Positions 23,515 to 31,421 of a DNA stretch of 64,000 nucleotides are shown here, one piece after another. Where the stretch lies: NCBI RefSeq assembly GCF_028617075.1, contig NZ_JAQKGV010000010.1:1-64000 (forward strand), read 5' to 3'. Positions within the stretch are counted from its first letter, which is position 1. Each line of letters starts with the position of its first letter. The position numbers were made by a program, and so were the translations under genes. Source of the stretch: Rubrobacter calidifluminis (lineage in GTDB: Bacteria; Actinomycetota; Rubrobacteria; Rubrobacterales; Rubrobacteraceae). Below the pieces are notes generated by a model that was given only the letters and a program-made list of their open reading frames with translations, searched no databases and was not told the DNA's origin.

Positions 23515-24333
23515 ATGACTTCTGAGCTTTTATGGTCCGCCGTCCTTGGGGCGGTGCAGGGCATGACGGAGTTTCTGCCGGTCTCGAGCTCCGGGCATCT
23601 TCTCCTTGCCCAGCGCCTCCTCGGTCTGGAGGAGGCGCGGTTCGGGCTTGCCTTCGATGCGGCGCTGCACCTGGGTACTGCGCTCGCGGTGCTGGTGTAT
23701 TTCTGGCGTGATCTCACGAGGCTCGCGATCGCTCTCTTCGTCTCGCTCGGGGATTTCGATCCTGCGGACCCTGACAGGCGGATGGTCTGGCTCCTCGTGG
23801 TCGCGTCCGTTCCAGCCGCGGTTGTCGGGCTCGCTTTCGAGGACTTCTTCTCCACCTCTGTCAGGTCACCCTGGATAGTCGTGGTGGCGTTGGTGGCCGT
23901 CGGGGTTCTTTTCCTGGTCGGCGAGGCCGTCGGAGGCAAGCGGAAGGTAGCGTCGAGTCTTTCTTTGCCCCAGGCGCTCAGCATCGGGCTGGCGCAGGCA
24001 GCAGCCCTCATACCGGGTGTCTCCAGATCCGGCGCAACGATCACCCTCGGCCTCTTTCTTGGGCTGCGCAGGGAGGAGGCGGCCAGGTTCTCTTTCCTGA
24101 TGAGCTTCCCAATCACCGTGGGCGCCGGCGGCTTCAGCCTGCTGGAGGCGATCGGTGGAGGAATGGGAGGGGATGAGGCGTTGCTCTTCGGGGTCGGGCT
24201 CCTGTCGGCGGCGGTCGTGGGATACGCCGCGATAAGGTTCCTCGTCTCCTTCCTCTCAGACCACAGCCTTGGTGTCTTCGCGTTCTACCGCTTCGCGCTC
24301 GCCGGTGGGGTCGCGGCGGCTCTCGCCGGCTGA
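23515..24333 (+). CDS. uppP: Undecaprenyl-diphosphatase
   Basis: A 272-aa membrane enzyme that dephosphorylates undecaprenyl diphosphate so the lipid carrier of cell-wall synthesis can be reused; it also gives bacitracin tolerance. The BacA motifs are present: GMTEFLPVSSSGHLLLAQ near residue 17 and PGVSRSGATITLGLFLGL near 163. ATG 23515 with GGGAGG 9 nt upstream is preferred over an upstream in-frame start with no ribosome-binding site. Confidence 0.94.
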   Translation: MTSELLWSAVLGAVQGMTEFLPVSSSGHLLLAQRLLGLEEARFGLAFDAALHLGTALAVLVYFWRDLTRLAIALFVSLGDFDPADPDRRMVWLLVVASVPAAVVGLAFEDFFSTSVRSPWIVVVALVAVGVLFLVGEAVGGKRKVASSLSLPQALSIGLAQAAALIPGVSRSGATITLGLFLGLRREEAARFSFLMSFPITVGAGGFSLLEAIGGGMGGDEALLFGVGLLSAAVVGYAAIRFLVSFLSDHSLGVFAFYRFALAGGVAAALAG

Positions 24334-24346
24334 TCCCTTCTTCTTT

Positions 24347-24376
24347 TTGACATCACACGTTTCCATCTGCTAACTT
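24347..24376 (+). promoter_or_regulatory. Promoter for the pheA leader
   Basis: A consensus -35 TTGACA (24347-24352), an 18-bp spacer and TAACTT (24371-24376). It lies just after uppP and 250 bp before the pheA start, so the transcript has a long untranslated leader. Confidence 0.55.
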
Positions 24377-24379
24377 GTC

Positions 24380-24481
24380 CTGCAGGATGCCCGCAGCAGA
24401 ACGAACTGGATGTCAGTGCCGCCCAGGAGGCGGAGGCTTCCTATACCCGCGATTTATCTAGGAGGGCACAGGAGCCCTCCT
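24380..24481 (+). promoter_or_regulatory. Structured pheA leader with terminator/attenuator hairpin
   Basis: Three consecutive hairpins: CTGC/GCAG (24380-24396), CCGCC/GGCGG (24419-24433) and a strong 8-bp AGGAGGGC/GCCCTCCT stem (24460-24481) followed by TTGTCG. The last could end transcription before pheA unless an alternative fold forms, that is, attenuation. It could instead be the uppP terminator. The conserved T-box sequence is not present. Confidence 0.5.
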
Positions 24482-24632
24482 TTGTCGTGTGATTTCACCC
24501 TCCGAACCCATCCGAAAACCGCAGGGAGGATCAGGCAGATGTCGAGATCTCACCACCATACCACGGTCATCACACAGAGCGGATGGTGGGCCGTTGTTCG
24601 CTAGGGAGAACACCGGTGCCCTCCCGTCGGAC

Positions 24633-25703
24633 ATGGAAGAGCTCAGGCGCCGGATAGACGAGGTTGACGCCCGGATAGTGAGGCTGCTCGACGAGAGAGC
24701 CAGGCTCGCGCGCAGAGTGGGTGAGGTCAAGCGTGAGCGGGGTCTCAGCGCCTATGTGCCTTCCCGTGAGCGGGCCGTCATGGACCGGGTCTTCGCGCTC
24801 AGCGAGGGGGAGTTCCCCCGCAAGGGCCTGGAGATGGTGTTCAGAGAGATCATCTCCTGTTCCATCTCGCTCGAGGCTCGGCTCAGGATCGCCTACCTGG
24901 GGCCCGAGACAACCTTCACCCACGAGGCAGCCCGCAGGGCCTTCGGTTCGAGCGTGGATTTCGAGCCGCAGGCGTCGGTGCCGGAGGTCTTCGCCAGGGT
25001 CGAGCGCGGGGAGGCGCAGTACGGGGTGGTGCCGGTCGAGAACTCAATGGAGGGGGCGGTGACCCACACCCTCGACGAGCTCATGAACAGCCCCCTGAAG
25101 GTGTGCGGCGAGGTTTATCTGCCCGTCTCTCAGAATCTGCTTTCGCGGGAGGAGCTTCTGGACAGGGTCTCCGTCGTCAGGTCGCATCCCATGGCCATCG
25201 CCCAGTGTGCCTCGTGGTTGCGGAAACACCTGCCGGGGGCCAGGATCGAAGAGGTGGAGTCTACCGGGGAGGCGGCAAGGGCCGCCGCATCGGAGCCGGG
25301 CGTTGCGGCCGTGGGCAGTGAGCTTGCGGCGGAAGTCTACGGCCTGAACGTACTCGCGCGTAACATCCAGGATTCCCGGGCGAACGCCACCCGCTTCATA
25401 ATCCTCGGCCGCTTGTGGGCCGGGGCCACCGGCAGGGACAAGACCAGCGTGGTCTTTTCGGTGAAGGACAGGCCAGGTGTACTCAAGGACGCACTGTCTG
25501 CCTTTGCCGACGAGGGTATAAACCTGACCCGCATCGAAAGCCGCCCGAGCCGCAAGCGGGCCTGGACCTACGTGTTCTTCGCGGACTTCCAGGGTCATCC
25601 GGATGAGGAGAGGGTGCAGCGGGCCCTGGCGAAGCTGGAGGAGTACTGTCCTTACGTGAGCGTGATCGGGGCATACCCGGAGGCCCCGGCGGAGGGCTTC
25701 TGA
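24633..25703 (+). CDS. pheA: Bifunctional chorismate mutase / prephenate dehydratase (P-protein)
   Basis: A 356-aa enzyme of phenylalanine biosynthesis. An AroQ-type chorismate mutase spans about residues 1-80 (RRRIDEVDARIVRLLDERARLA), then the prephenate dehydratase domain from YLGPETTFTHEAA to NATRFIIL near 248, then a C-terminal ACT domain with the Phe-binding ESRPSR motif near 304. So it converts chorismate to phenylpyruvate and should be feedback-inhibited by Phe. ATG 24633 begins the conserved mutase helix; the 48 codons upstream are non-conserved and overlap the leader. Confidence 0.93.
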   Translation: MEELRRRIDEVDARIVRLLDERARLARRVGEVKRERGLSAYVPSRERAVMDRVFALSEGEFPRKGLEMVFREIISCSISLEARLRIAYLGPETTFTHEAARRAFGSSVDFEPQASVPEVFARVERGEAQYGVVPVENSMEGAVTHTLDELMNSPLKVCGEVYLPVSQNLLSREELLDRVSVVRSHPMAIAQCASWLRKHLPGARIEEVESTGEAARAAASEPGVAAVGSELAAEVYGLNVLARNIQDSRANATRFIILGRLWAGATGRDKTSVVFSVKDRPGVLKDALSAFADEGINLTRIESRPSRKRAWTYVFFADFQGHPDEERVQRALAKLEEYCPYVSVIGAYPEAPAEGF

Positions 25704-25706
25704 GGG

Positions 25707-25949
25707 TTGGATTTCAAGGAGGCCGCCTGCGAGGTCCTGCGGGAGGTGGGCCATCCCCTGCACTACAGAGACATAACTGACCTGGCGATCGAATCCGGCT
25801 ACCTTGAGAGTGCGGGGAGGACGCCCCACAACACCATGCGTGCCAGGCTCTCGGTCGACGTGAGGGACAATCCGCATGGTCCCTTTTTGCGTACGGCCCC
25901 CGGCGTCTTCGGGCTCAAAGAGTGGTCGACCGGGGATAATGTATATTGA
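25707..25949 (+). CDS. Small HARE-HTH-like protein
   Basis: An 80-aa protein that is almost exactly one HARE-HTH winged-helix module: EAACEVLREVGHPLHYRDITDLAIESGYL, then TPHNTMRARLSVDVRDNPHGPFLRTAPGVFGL. The same module is found in the RNA polymerase delta subunit, DNA glycosylases and restriction enzymes, and binds nucleic acids or polymerase. The TTG at 25707 is 3 nt after the pheA stop, so it is read as part of the pheA operon. No catalytic domain attached. Confidence 0.72.
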   Translation: MDFKEAACEVLREVGHPLHYRDITDLAIESGYLESAGRTPHNTMRARLSVDVRDNPHGPFLRTAPGVFGLKEWSTGDNVY

Positions 25950-25986
25950 GTGTGGTCGTAACCCGGAGGCGCATGGAGGTTGCAAG

Positions 25987-26742
25987 GTGGTGGAGACCCT
26001 GAACAAGACCGGACGGGTGGCCTGGCAGATAAGCCATCTGGAAGACTACGGGCAGAGAGTCGAGAGGGCTGCCCGCAGGCTCAAGGAGATCTCTCGCGAC
26101 CGGGATCTCGCTGCGCTTGTCATTTACGAGGCGGTGCTGGCCAGAAGCGGGCGTGCGGCGGAGGAGGTCCGGGGGCTGCTTCGGAGTTTCAGGGAGACGT
26201 TCGAGGAAGAGGACGAGCCGCTCAGCATCCCGAGGGTCAGCGGTATCATGGAGGTGGAAGGGGACAGGTGGTTTTTCGGTGATGCGGATCTCAGGAGGCT
26301 GGCTGGTCAGCTCCTTGGCCAGTTTCAGCACCGCGTCGCCCAGTATAACTATCTGGACGAGCGGGAGGTCCTCAGGCGCTGGGCCGACTCCGAAGACACC
26401 AAGGTGTTTATCCGCCGGCACATCCCGGATACCGAGCCGGTAGCGGGCATCGTTCCCGGAGTGGACCTCAGGATGTTGCAGTACCTCAGGGTGGCTGCGG
26501 GAGGCAACACTGTGCTGCCCTCCGAGCTACTGGCCGCCGCTCTCGGCTCGCTGTGGGGACAGCCGCAGGACGACTACGAGGTGATAGCAGCAGTAGAGGA
26601 GCTTGCATTCAACCTGGAGTTGCCCGCGCCTCTGGTAGCCCTGATGCTGGAGGAGATGGCCGAAGGAGGCATGCCGGCACTCCCCGACTACACCGGGGAG
26701 GATGAGCAGGCTGGAGACGAAAGCCAGCCGCTTCCGGAATAG
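25987..26742 (+). CDS. Hypothetical cytoplasmic protein
   Basis: A 251-aa protein; GTG 25987 has GGAGGT 6 nt upstream. No domain recognised. The first half is helical and Arg/Glu-rich (RVERAARRLKEISRDRDLAALV), a central part has VEGDRWFFGDADLRRL, and the C-terminus ends in an acidic tail. The preceding HARE-HTH gene ends 37 nt upstream, so the two are probably co-transcribed and may work together on RNA polymerase or DNA, an inference from proximity only. Confidence 0.68.
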   Translation: MVETLNKTGRVAWQISHLEDYGQRVERAARRLKEISRDRDLAALVIYEAVLARSGRAAEEVRGLLRSFRETFEEEDEPLSIPRVSGIMEVEGDRWFFGDADLRRLAGQLLGQFQHRVAQYNYLDEREVLRRWADSEDTKVFIRRHIPDTEPVAGIVPGVDLRMLQYLRVAAGGNTVLPSELLAAALGSLWGQPQDDYEVIAAVEELAFNLELPAPLVALMLEEMAEGGMPALPDYTGEDEQAGDESQPLPE

Positions 26743-26780
26743 GCTTTGCGTCTTCAGGCAAGGTGATAGAATGCAGTAGC

Positions 26781-26794
26781 GATTACCAGTAATC
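26781..26794. promoter_or_regulatory. Dyad symmetry in the cold-shock gene leader
   Basis: GATTAC-CA-GTAATC dyad, 10-15 bp downstream of a TAGAAT -10 (about 26766-26771). It is followed by a CCGGG/CCCGG stem, giving about 100 nt of structured leader before the HTH-cold-shock gene. A repressor site or a temperature-sensitive RNA fold are both possible. Confidence 0.42.
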
Positions 26795-26876
26795 TACCGG
26801 GTGGACTGGCCCGGAGAAAGATTCATCACCCGGATATTGGTTTATTACAAGAAGAAGACCAAGGAGCAGCCATAGC

Positions 26877-27524
26877 ATGGGAGAGTCCAAGAAGAGGGTT
26901 GCGCTCAAGCCGCACATGAAGCAGATACAAGAATGGGTGGACGCCGGCAAGAGCGACGAGTGGATCGCCGACGCCCTGGGTACCAGCGCCTCCTCCGTGC
27001 AGTCGTTTCGGAGTCGCAACAACATCTACCGGCGTGACAGGTCCCTGCAGGAGCCTGAGAGCGTTTTCGAGGGGGTCCTGGACCACGGGGAGCGTGATGG
27101 CTGGGGACTCTGGTTCGACCCGGCGGTCGCCGAGGACCCAATATGGAAAGAGAACTGGGAGGGAGTCGACTCCGTCATCGTAAAGGTGAGCGGGGAATCG
27201 ATCGTCATAGAACCAGACCGCACCGGCACGCAGGGCGTCTCTACCGGCCACCTGCTGGATGAGAGCCGGGAGGATACAGACGGGGGGAAGGACGGGGACG
27301 AGGAGGAGCGTAACGGGCATGCCAGGCGGGAGAAGGGACGGGTGAAGTGGTTCGACCCGGATAAGGGCTATGGGTTCCTGGTGCGTTCAAGCGGCGAGGA
27401 TATCTTCGTGCATCATTCCGAGATAGAGGGAGACCCGGGGACGCTCGAACCGGGGGGCAGCGTGGAGTACGAGGTGGGGGAGAACGAGCGCGGCCCCAAC
27501 GCCCGCAGGGTCAGGATACTCTGA
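26877..27524 (+). CDS. HTH / cold-shock domain fusion protein
   Basis: A 215-aa protein. Residues 10-55 form a predicted helix-turn-helix (IQEWVDAGKSDEWIADALGTSASSVQSF). A middle region of about 75 residues with aromatic and acidic patches is followed by an acidic linker (EDTDGGKDGDEEERNG), then a C-terminal cold-shock domain with RNP1 KGYGFLV and RNP2 DIFVHHS. Cold-shock domains melt RNA and single-stranded DNA. The added HTH could direct it to a DNA site. RBS AAGGAG is 11 nt before the ATG. Confidence 0.82.
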   Translation: MGESKKRVALKPHMKQIQEWVDAGKSDEWIADALGTSASSVQSFRSRNNIYRRDRSLQEPESVFEGVLDHGERDGWGLWFDPAVAEDPIWKENWEGVDSVIVKVSGESIVIEPDRTGTQGVSTGHLLDESREDTDGGKDGDEEERNGHARREKGRVKWFDPDKGYGFLVRSSGEDIFVHHSEIEGDPGTLEPGGSVEYEVGENERGPNARRVRIL

Positions 27525-27552
27525 ACCGGTCTCCTGCGGAGGCGAGCTCAGT

Positions 27553-28185
27553 CTAGGCTGACAGATGAGAGGTGGAGGCGAGCTCAAGCAACCCGGGCCC
27601 GCCTCCGTCGTTCCAGCACAGGCGGGTGATGGAGGCGTTCGGGGCCCTCTCCGATCCCGGGAGGATGTCCTTCCCGAACAGCCCCCTCAGGTAGGCCCGG
27701 ATGGCCCCGCCGTGGGAGACGACAAGGATCTTGCCGCCCTCCGGCCGGTGACGGTAGAGTATTTCCGAGAGTGCCTGCTCGAAGCGCGCGAGCACCTCTT
27801 CGTCAGTTTCTGCCCCGACGAGCAGCCAGCCCTCCTCCTCCGGTAGCGAGGCCAGCTTGGCGACAAGACCGGGCATGCGCTTCTCCCGTTCGGCCCCGGT
27901 GGTGCCCTCCAGGATTCCACCGTGGCGCTCCATGAGCCCGGCCATCGGTACGACCTTCCCCCGGTACCTGGCCTCACGCGCAATGATCTCCGCGGTCTCA
28001 AGGGCCCGCGAGAGCGGGCTGGTGTAGACTGCAGAGAGGGGCTCGGACGAGAGCGCCTTCCCCGTCAGGCGCGCCTGGATCCTTCCCTCCTCTGAGAGGG
28101 GGAAGTCGAGCTGGCCCTGCCACACCCCCTCGGCGTTGGCCGTGGACTGCCCATGCCGGACTAGAAGTAATTCCAGAGGTCTCAC
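27553..28185 (-). CDS. Histidine phosphatase (phosphoglycerate-mutase superfamily)
   Basis: A 210-aa protein with the catalytic LLLVRHGQS motif (H11), a Glu in the MERHGGILEGTTG segment and the second histidine in VVSHGGAIRAYL. Members include cofactor-dependent mutases and broad phosphatases such as CobC or acid sugar phosphatases; the substrate is not predictable. GTG 28185 is preceded, 7 nt upstream, by TAATCT (28193-28198) with no Shine-Dalgarno, consistent with leaderless expression. Confidence 0.87.
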   Translation of the reverse strand: MRPLELLLVRHGQSTANAEGVWQGQLDFPLSEEGRIQARLTGKALSSEPLSAVYTSPLSRALETAEIIAREARYRGKVVPMAGLMERHGGILEGTTGAEREKRMPGLVAKLASLPEEEGWLLVGAETDEEVLARFEQALSEILYRHRPEGGKILVVSHGGAIRAYLRGLFGKDILPGSERAPNASITRLCWNDGGGPGLLELASTSHLSA

Positions 28186-28231
28186 GCGGGCCAGATTAGG
28201 GCATCAGACTATGTCTTTGCAAGCTCGACTC

Positions 28232-28483
28232 TCATCCGTAGCGCCGGCGTAGCTCGCGGATTATGTTGGTCGAGTCGACGAGCACCTCGTCCCCGATCGT
28301 CAGAATCGGGATCGCCCGCTGGCCGGAGAGTCTGATCACCTCTGCCCGCCCGTCCGCGTCGGCGTTTACCGTCTCGTACTCGAGACCAAGCCGGTCGAGT
28401 TCTTTCTTGACCCTGCGGCAGTAAGGGCAGTAATTTCCACTATAGAACTTTATCTTCTCCTGCTGCTTTGTCGCATCGCTCAA
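28232..28483 (-). CDS. Glutaredoxin-like protein
   Basis: An 83-aa thioredoxin-fold redox protein with the active site C19-PY-C22 and the cis-proline strand AIPILTIGDEVLVD (RAIPIL near residue 56). Actinobacterial relatives (mycoredoxin and NrdH type) reduce mixed disulfides or ribonucleotide reductase; the CPYC motif with a short chain also suits a classical glutaredoxin. RBS AAGGAGG precedes the ATG and a TATAAT -10 is at 28527-28532. Transcribed toward the phosphatase gene, with about 46 bp between them. Confidence 0.87.
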   Translation of the reverse strand: MSDATKQQEKIKFYSGNYCPYCRRVKKELDRLGLEYETVNADADGRAEVIRLSGQRAIPILTIGDEVLVDSTNIIRELRRRYG

Positions 28484-28526
28484 AAACCTTCCTCCTTAAA
28501 CGGTGTTGCCAAAATTCGCCCAAACG

Positions 28527-28532
28527 ATTATA
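28527..28532 (-). promoter_or_regulatory. Consensus -10 element for the glutaredoxin gene
   Basis: Read on the minus strand the hexamer is TATAAT, about 44 nt upstream of the glutaredoxin ATG with AAGGAGG between. It lies in the divergent region before the VanW gene. Confidence 0.55.
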
Positions 28533-28667
28533 ACGCCGACCCGGCGTGATCCGTGCATCATTCCTCTCTCTGGAACGGGGCCGGGGTGGATGGTAGTGTT
28601 TGCAGGATCGTGTTTTCGTAGACCGCGGTGACGGGCGGATGAGGCCAGGTTTGAAGAAAGGGCGCAT

Positions 28668-30317
28668 GTGAGTCTGGAAGGAGGGTCACATTCCGGCTGG
28701 AGCAGGCGGCGTGTGGTGGTCGCGGGCGTGCTGATGGCGCTCTGCGTCCTCGCCGGCGTCCTACTCGTGGCAGACTATGCGATGAGTGCCGGGAGGATAC
28801 ACCGCGGGGTTTCGGTGGGAGGTCTGGACCTCGGGGGTAAGACTCCGGCGCAGGCTCGCGAGATACTCTCACATCAGAAGCAGCGGCAGCTCGGAGAGAT
28901 AGTCCTTCACGGACCTGAAGGAGAGCTTGAACTCGGCGCGCAAGAGCTGGGAATGAACCTCAACGTGAGCGCTACCGTCAGGCGGGCCTATTCCATCGGG
29001 CGCGATGGAGGGTTTGTGCAGGATCTCACGCAGCGGGTGCGGGCTACCTTTGGCTCCGTGGGTGTCGAGCCCGCGATAGTCTACAGGCCGGAAGCCGCGA
29101 AAGAACGCGTGCGATGGATTGCAGCGCGCCTCGACCGGCATCCAAGAAACGCCTCAATCAGGATATCCGGCGGCCACGTCCGCGTCGTCGACGCCAGGGA
29201 GGGATACAGGGTCGATCGCTCCAGGACGCTGGACGGCATCAGGGGTGCGGTGGAGTCCATGTCCGGGAGGGCCAAGATCTACGGCGAGACCATTGAGCCG
29301 CAGGTGCCCACCTCTTCGGCTGTCGCCGCAGCCCGGAAGGCCCGCAGCGCGCTCGAGCACGACGTCACCCTGAGTGCCCTCGGGCGGCAGTGGACGCTGA
29401 GCAGGGTCGAGATCGGACGCGCCCTCTACGTGACGCGCAGCGGCAGAGACCTCGATGTTCGCCTCAGCCCCGCGAGGTTGCGCGAGAGCCTGGACGGAGT
29501 CTACGGGGCGCTCACGGTGCGCCCCGTAGAGGCGGATTATGTAGTCGACAGTCCCCATGACATAAGGGTCACCCCGAGCAGGGATGGCCGCAGGATAGAG
29601 AGCGAGAAGCTGATCGGAGCCATTCGGCACGGCGTTTTCTCCGGGGACTTCCGCTACGAGGTGCCGCTCGCCGTCTGGAGGCCGAAGCTCACCACCCGGG
29701 AGGCGATACGTCTCAAACCAACCGGGCTCATCGGGGAGTACAGCACCAACTACATGACCTACAGCGACGACCCCGGACGGGTGAAAAATCTCCAGATAGC
29801 CTCGCGCGCCATCAGCGGCCAGCTCGTCGCCCCGGGGAAGGTCTTCTCCTTCAACTCGGTGGCGGCGCCCCTGCACTATTATCCCACCAAGGTGATCGTG
29901 AACGGGAAGGTCGAGAAGGCCGACGGCGGGGGGCTGTGTCAGGTTTCGACCAACCTTTACATGGCCGCGAACAAGGCCGGGCTCGAACCGGTGGAACGCC
30001 ACCCGCACTACGCTGAGCTGCCGTACGTCCGGCCCGGCTTCGACGCGACTGTGTGGTTCGGAGCCCTGGACATGAAATTCAGAAATACCTCATCTGGTTA
30101 CATACTGCTGGAGGAGACGGTCGACACGCAGACCGGATGGGTCACGGCCCGGATCTACGGCAGGCCTACCGGAAAGCACGTCGAGATGTGGTCCAAAAAA
30201 GTCTACTCGAGTCCCAAGATAACCAGATGGGTCACCTACAAGAGGGTGACCAAGAACGGAAAGGTGCTCTTCGATGGCATCCTGCATACCGACACTTACA
30301 AACCGCTCGAGGAGTGA
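28668..30317 (+). CDS. VanW-family cell-envelope protein
   Basis: A 549-aa protein. An N-terminal membrane anchor (about residues 15-38) is followed by two repeats of the PG-binding-4-like domain (GGLDLGGKTPAQAREIL; a second copy begins near residue 220), then the VanW domain (residues about 365-480: NLQIASRAISGQLVAPGKVFSFN, GGLCQVSTNLYMAA), and a short beta tail. The GTG start at 28668 follows AAAGGG. VanW proteins accompany vancomycin resistance in some bacteria but are widespread in Gram-positives; a peptidoglycan-binding or sporulation-like role outside the membrane is inferred. Confidence 0.86.
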   Translation: MSLEGGSHSGWSRRRVVVAGVLMALCVLAGVLLVADYAMSAGRIHRGVSVGGLDLGGKTPAQAREILSHQKQRQLGEIVLHGPEGELELGAQELGMNLNVSATVRRAYSIGRDGGFVQDLTQRVRATFGSVGVEPAIVYRPEAAKERVRWIAARLDRHPRNASIRISGGHVRVVDAREGYRVDRSRTLDGIRGAVESMSGRAKIYGETIEPQVPTSSAVAAARKARSALEHDVTLSALGRQWTLSRVEIGRALYVTRSGRDLDVRLSPARLRESLDGVYGALTVRPVEADYVVDSPHDIRVTPSRDGRRIESEKLIGAIRHGVFSGDFRYEVPLAVWRPKLTTREAIRLKPTGLIGEYSTNYMTYSDDPGRVKNLQIASRAISGQLVAPGKVFSFNSVAAPLHYYPTKVIVNGKVEKADGGGLCQVSTNLYMAANKAGLEPVERHPHYAELPYVRPGFDATVWFGALDMKFRNTSSGYILLEETVDTQTGWVTARIYGRPTGKHVEMWSKKVYSSPKITRWVTYKRVTKNGKVLFDGILHTDTYKPLEE

Positions 30318-30350
30318 TTTCGCCGTCGGAATCCTCTCCTGATGAGTGCT

Positions 30351-30818
30351 CTAGCCGGAGACCTCCACGACCAGCTCGACCTCGACGGGCGAGCCGAACG
30401 GGAGCGCACAGACTCCGACGGCCGTGCGGGCGTGGGTTCCGGCCTCGCCGAATATCGTCCCTAGTAGCTCCGAGGCCCCATTAAGCACTTCCGGCTGGCG
30501 CTCGAAGCCCGGAGCGGAGGCCACGAAACCACCCACGCGCACTATGCGTGAGATCTTATCCAGCCCGCTGGCCTGTTCCGCTGCGGCGGCTAGGGCGTTG
30601 AGAGCACAGATTCTGGCCGCCTCACGGGCCTCCTCTATACTCACCTCCTCGCCCACCCTGCCCCTGGTGTGTAATCTGCCCTCCTGGAGGGGGAGCTGAC
30701 CGGCGGTGAAGATCAGGTTCCCAGATCGGACGGCGGGGACGTAGGAGCCAGCCGGGGCGGGGACAGCGGGCAGCTCGTATCCCAGCTTCTTCAGCCTCTC
30801 TTGCGGTGTGGTATGCAT
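30351..30818 (-). CDS. RidA/YjgF-family protein
   Basis: A 155-aa single-domain RidA-fold protein. The signature AVGVCALPFGSPVEVELVVEV lies near the C-terminus, with LIFTAGQLPL near 36. The long-loop form (about 150 aa) belongs to the RutC/YER057c subfamilies, which deaminate reactive enamine/imine intermediates. The canonical Arg of active RidA is not clearly placed, so activity is unproven. Its start overlaps the upstream flavin reductase stop as TGATG, so it is translated with it. Confidence 0.86.
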   Translation of the reverse strand: MHTTPQERLKKLGYELPAVPAPAGSYVPAVRSGNLIFTAGQLPLQEGRLHTRGRVGEEVSIEEAREAARICALNALAAAAEQASGLDKISRIVRVGGFVASAPGFERQPEVLNGASELLGTIFGEAGTHARTAVGVCALPFGSPVEVELVVEVSG

Positions 30819-31312
30819 CAGCGTAGCGCCTCCTCGTACTCGCCGGGGTCGTAGATCAGAGGGTAGCTCGGATCCAGCGTGTCCCCTGAGGTCACCTCCC
30901 CGATGAAGACGGTGTGGTCCCCGGCGTGCGCGGTGTCCCGCAGCCGGCAGTCGAGATAGGCCAGACAGTCGAGCAGAAACGGCGAGCCTCCGGGCGTCAG
31001 TCCGTAGGGCACGCCCTGGAACTTGTCGTGGTACTCGCCGCTGGTCTCGGCGAAGTGCGTTGCGACATCCACCTGATCCTCGCGCAGGATGCTCAGCGAG
31101 AAGGTGCCGCTCTCGAGGATTCGATCGTGAGTGTAGCGGTCGTTGCGCACGGCCACCGCCACGCAGGGCGGACGTTCCGCGGCCTGCATGACCCAGGAGG
31201 CAGTCATCGCGCTGGTCTCCTGTCCCCTCCTGGTCGCCAGCACGTAGACGCCGTGGGTCATGTGCCTCAGCACATCCAAGATCGAGTCCTCTCGCTGTGG
31301 TTCCATGTCCAC
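30818..31312 (-). CDS. Flavin reductase-like, FMN-binding split barrel
   Basis: A 164-aa flavin reductase domain protein. ILDVLRHMTHGVYVLATRRGQETSAMTASWVMQAA covers the FMN-binding N-terminal half; YAYLDCRLRDTAHAGDHTVFIGEV-like sequence near 125-140 ends the barrel. Such enzymes supply reduced flavin to two-component monooxygenases. Paired with the RidA gene. GTG 31312 is assumed, with an in-frame ATG 6 nt later; no strong Shine-Dalgarno. Confidence 0.84.
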   Translation of the reverse strand: MDMEPQREDSILDVLRHMTHGVYVLATRRGQETSAMTASWVMQAAERPPCVAVAVRNDRYTHDRILESGTFSLSILREDQVDVATHFAETSGEYHDKFQGVPYGLTPGGSPFLLDCLAYLDCRLRDTAHAGDHTVFIGEVTSGDTLDPSYPLIYDPGEYEEALR

Positions 31313-31379
31313 CGGGGTCGCGCTCCAACTCCTTGGCCGTCTGCCACATGATTTTACCAGTAGCAGTTATACTGCTCCC

Positions 31380-31421
31380 ATGCAGAGGACGGAAGACGCC
31401 GGGTGGGGGATCGCCTCTTGA
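31380..31421 (+). CDS. 13-codon leaderless ORF overlapping the prsW start
   Basis: ATG at 31380 follows a TATACT -10 (31368-31373) by 6 nt. The peptide would be MQRTEDAGWGIAS and its TGA overlaps a TTG codon (31418) in the prsW frame as TTGA. It may be a coupling leader for prsW; alternatively it is simply the 5' end of the transcript. Confidence 0.3.
   Translation: MQRTEDAGWGIAS

Noticed and set aside
24400-24481. T-box riboswitch before pheA
   Set aside because: Hairpins are present but the conserved T-box sequence and a clear specifier loop were not found.
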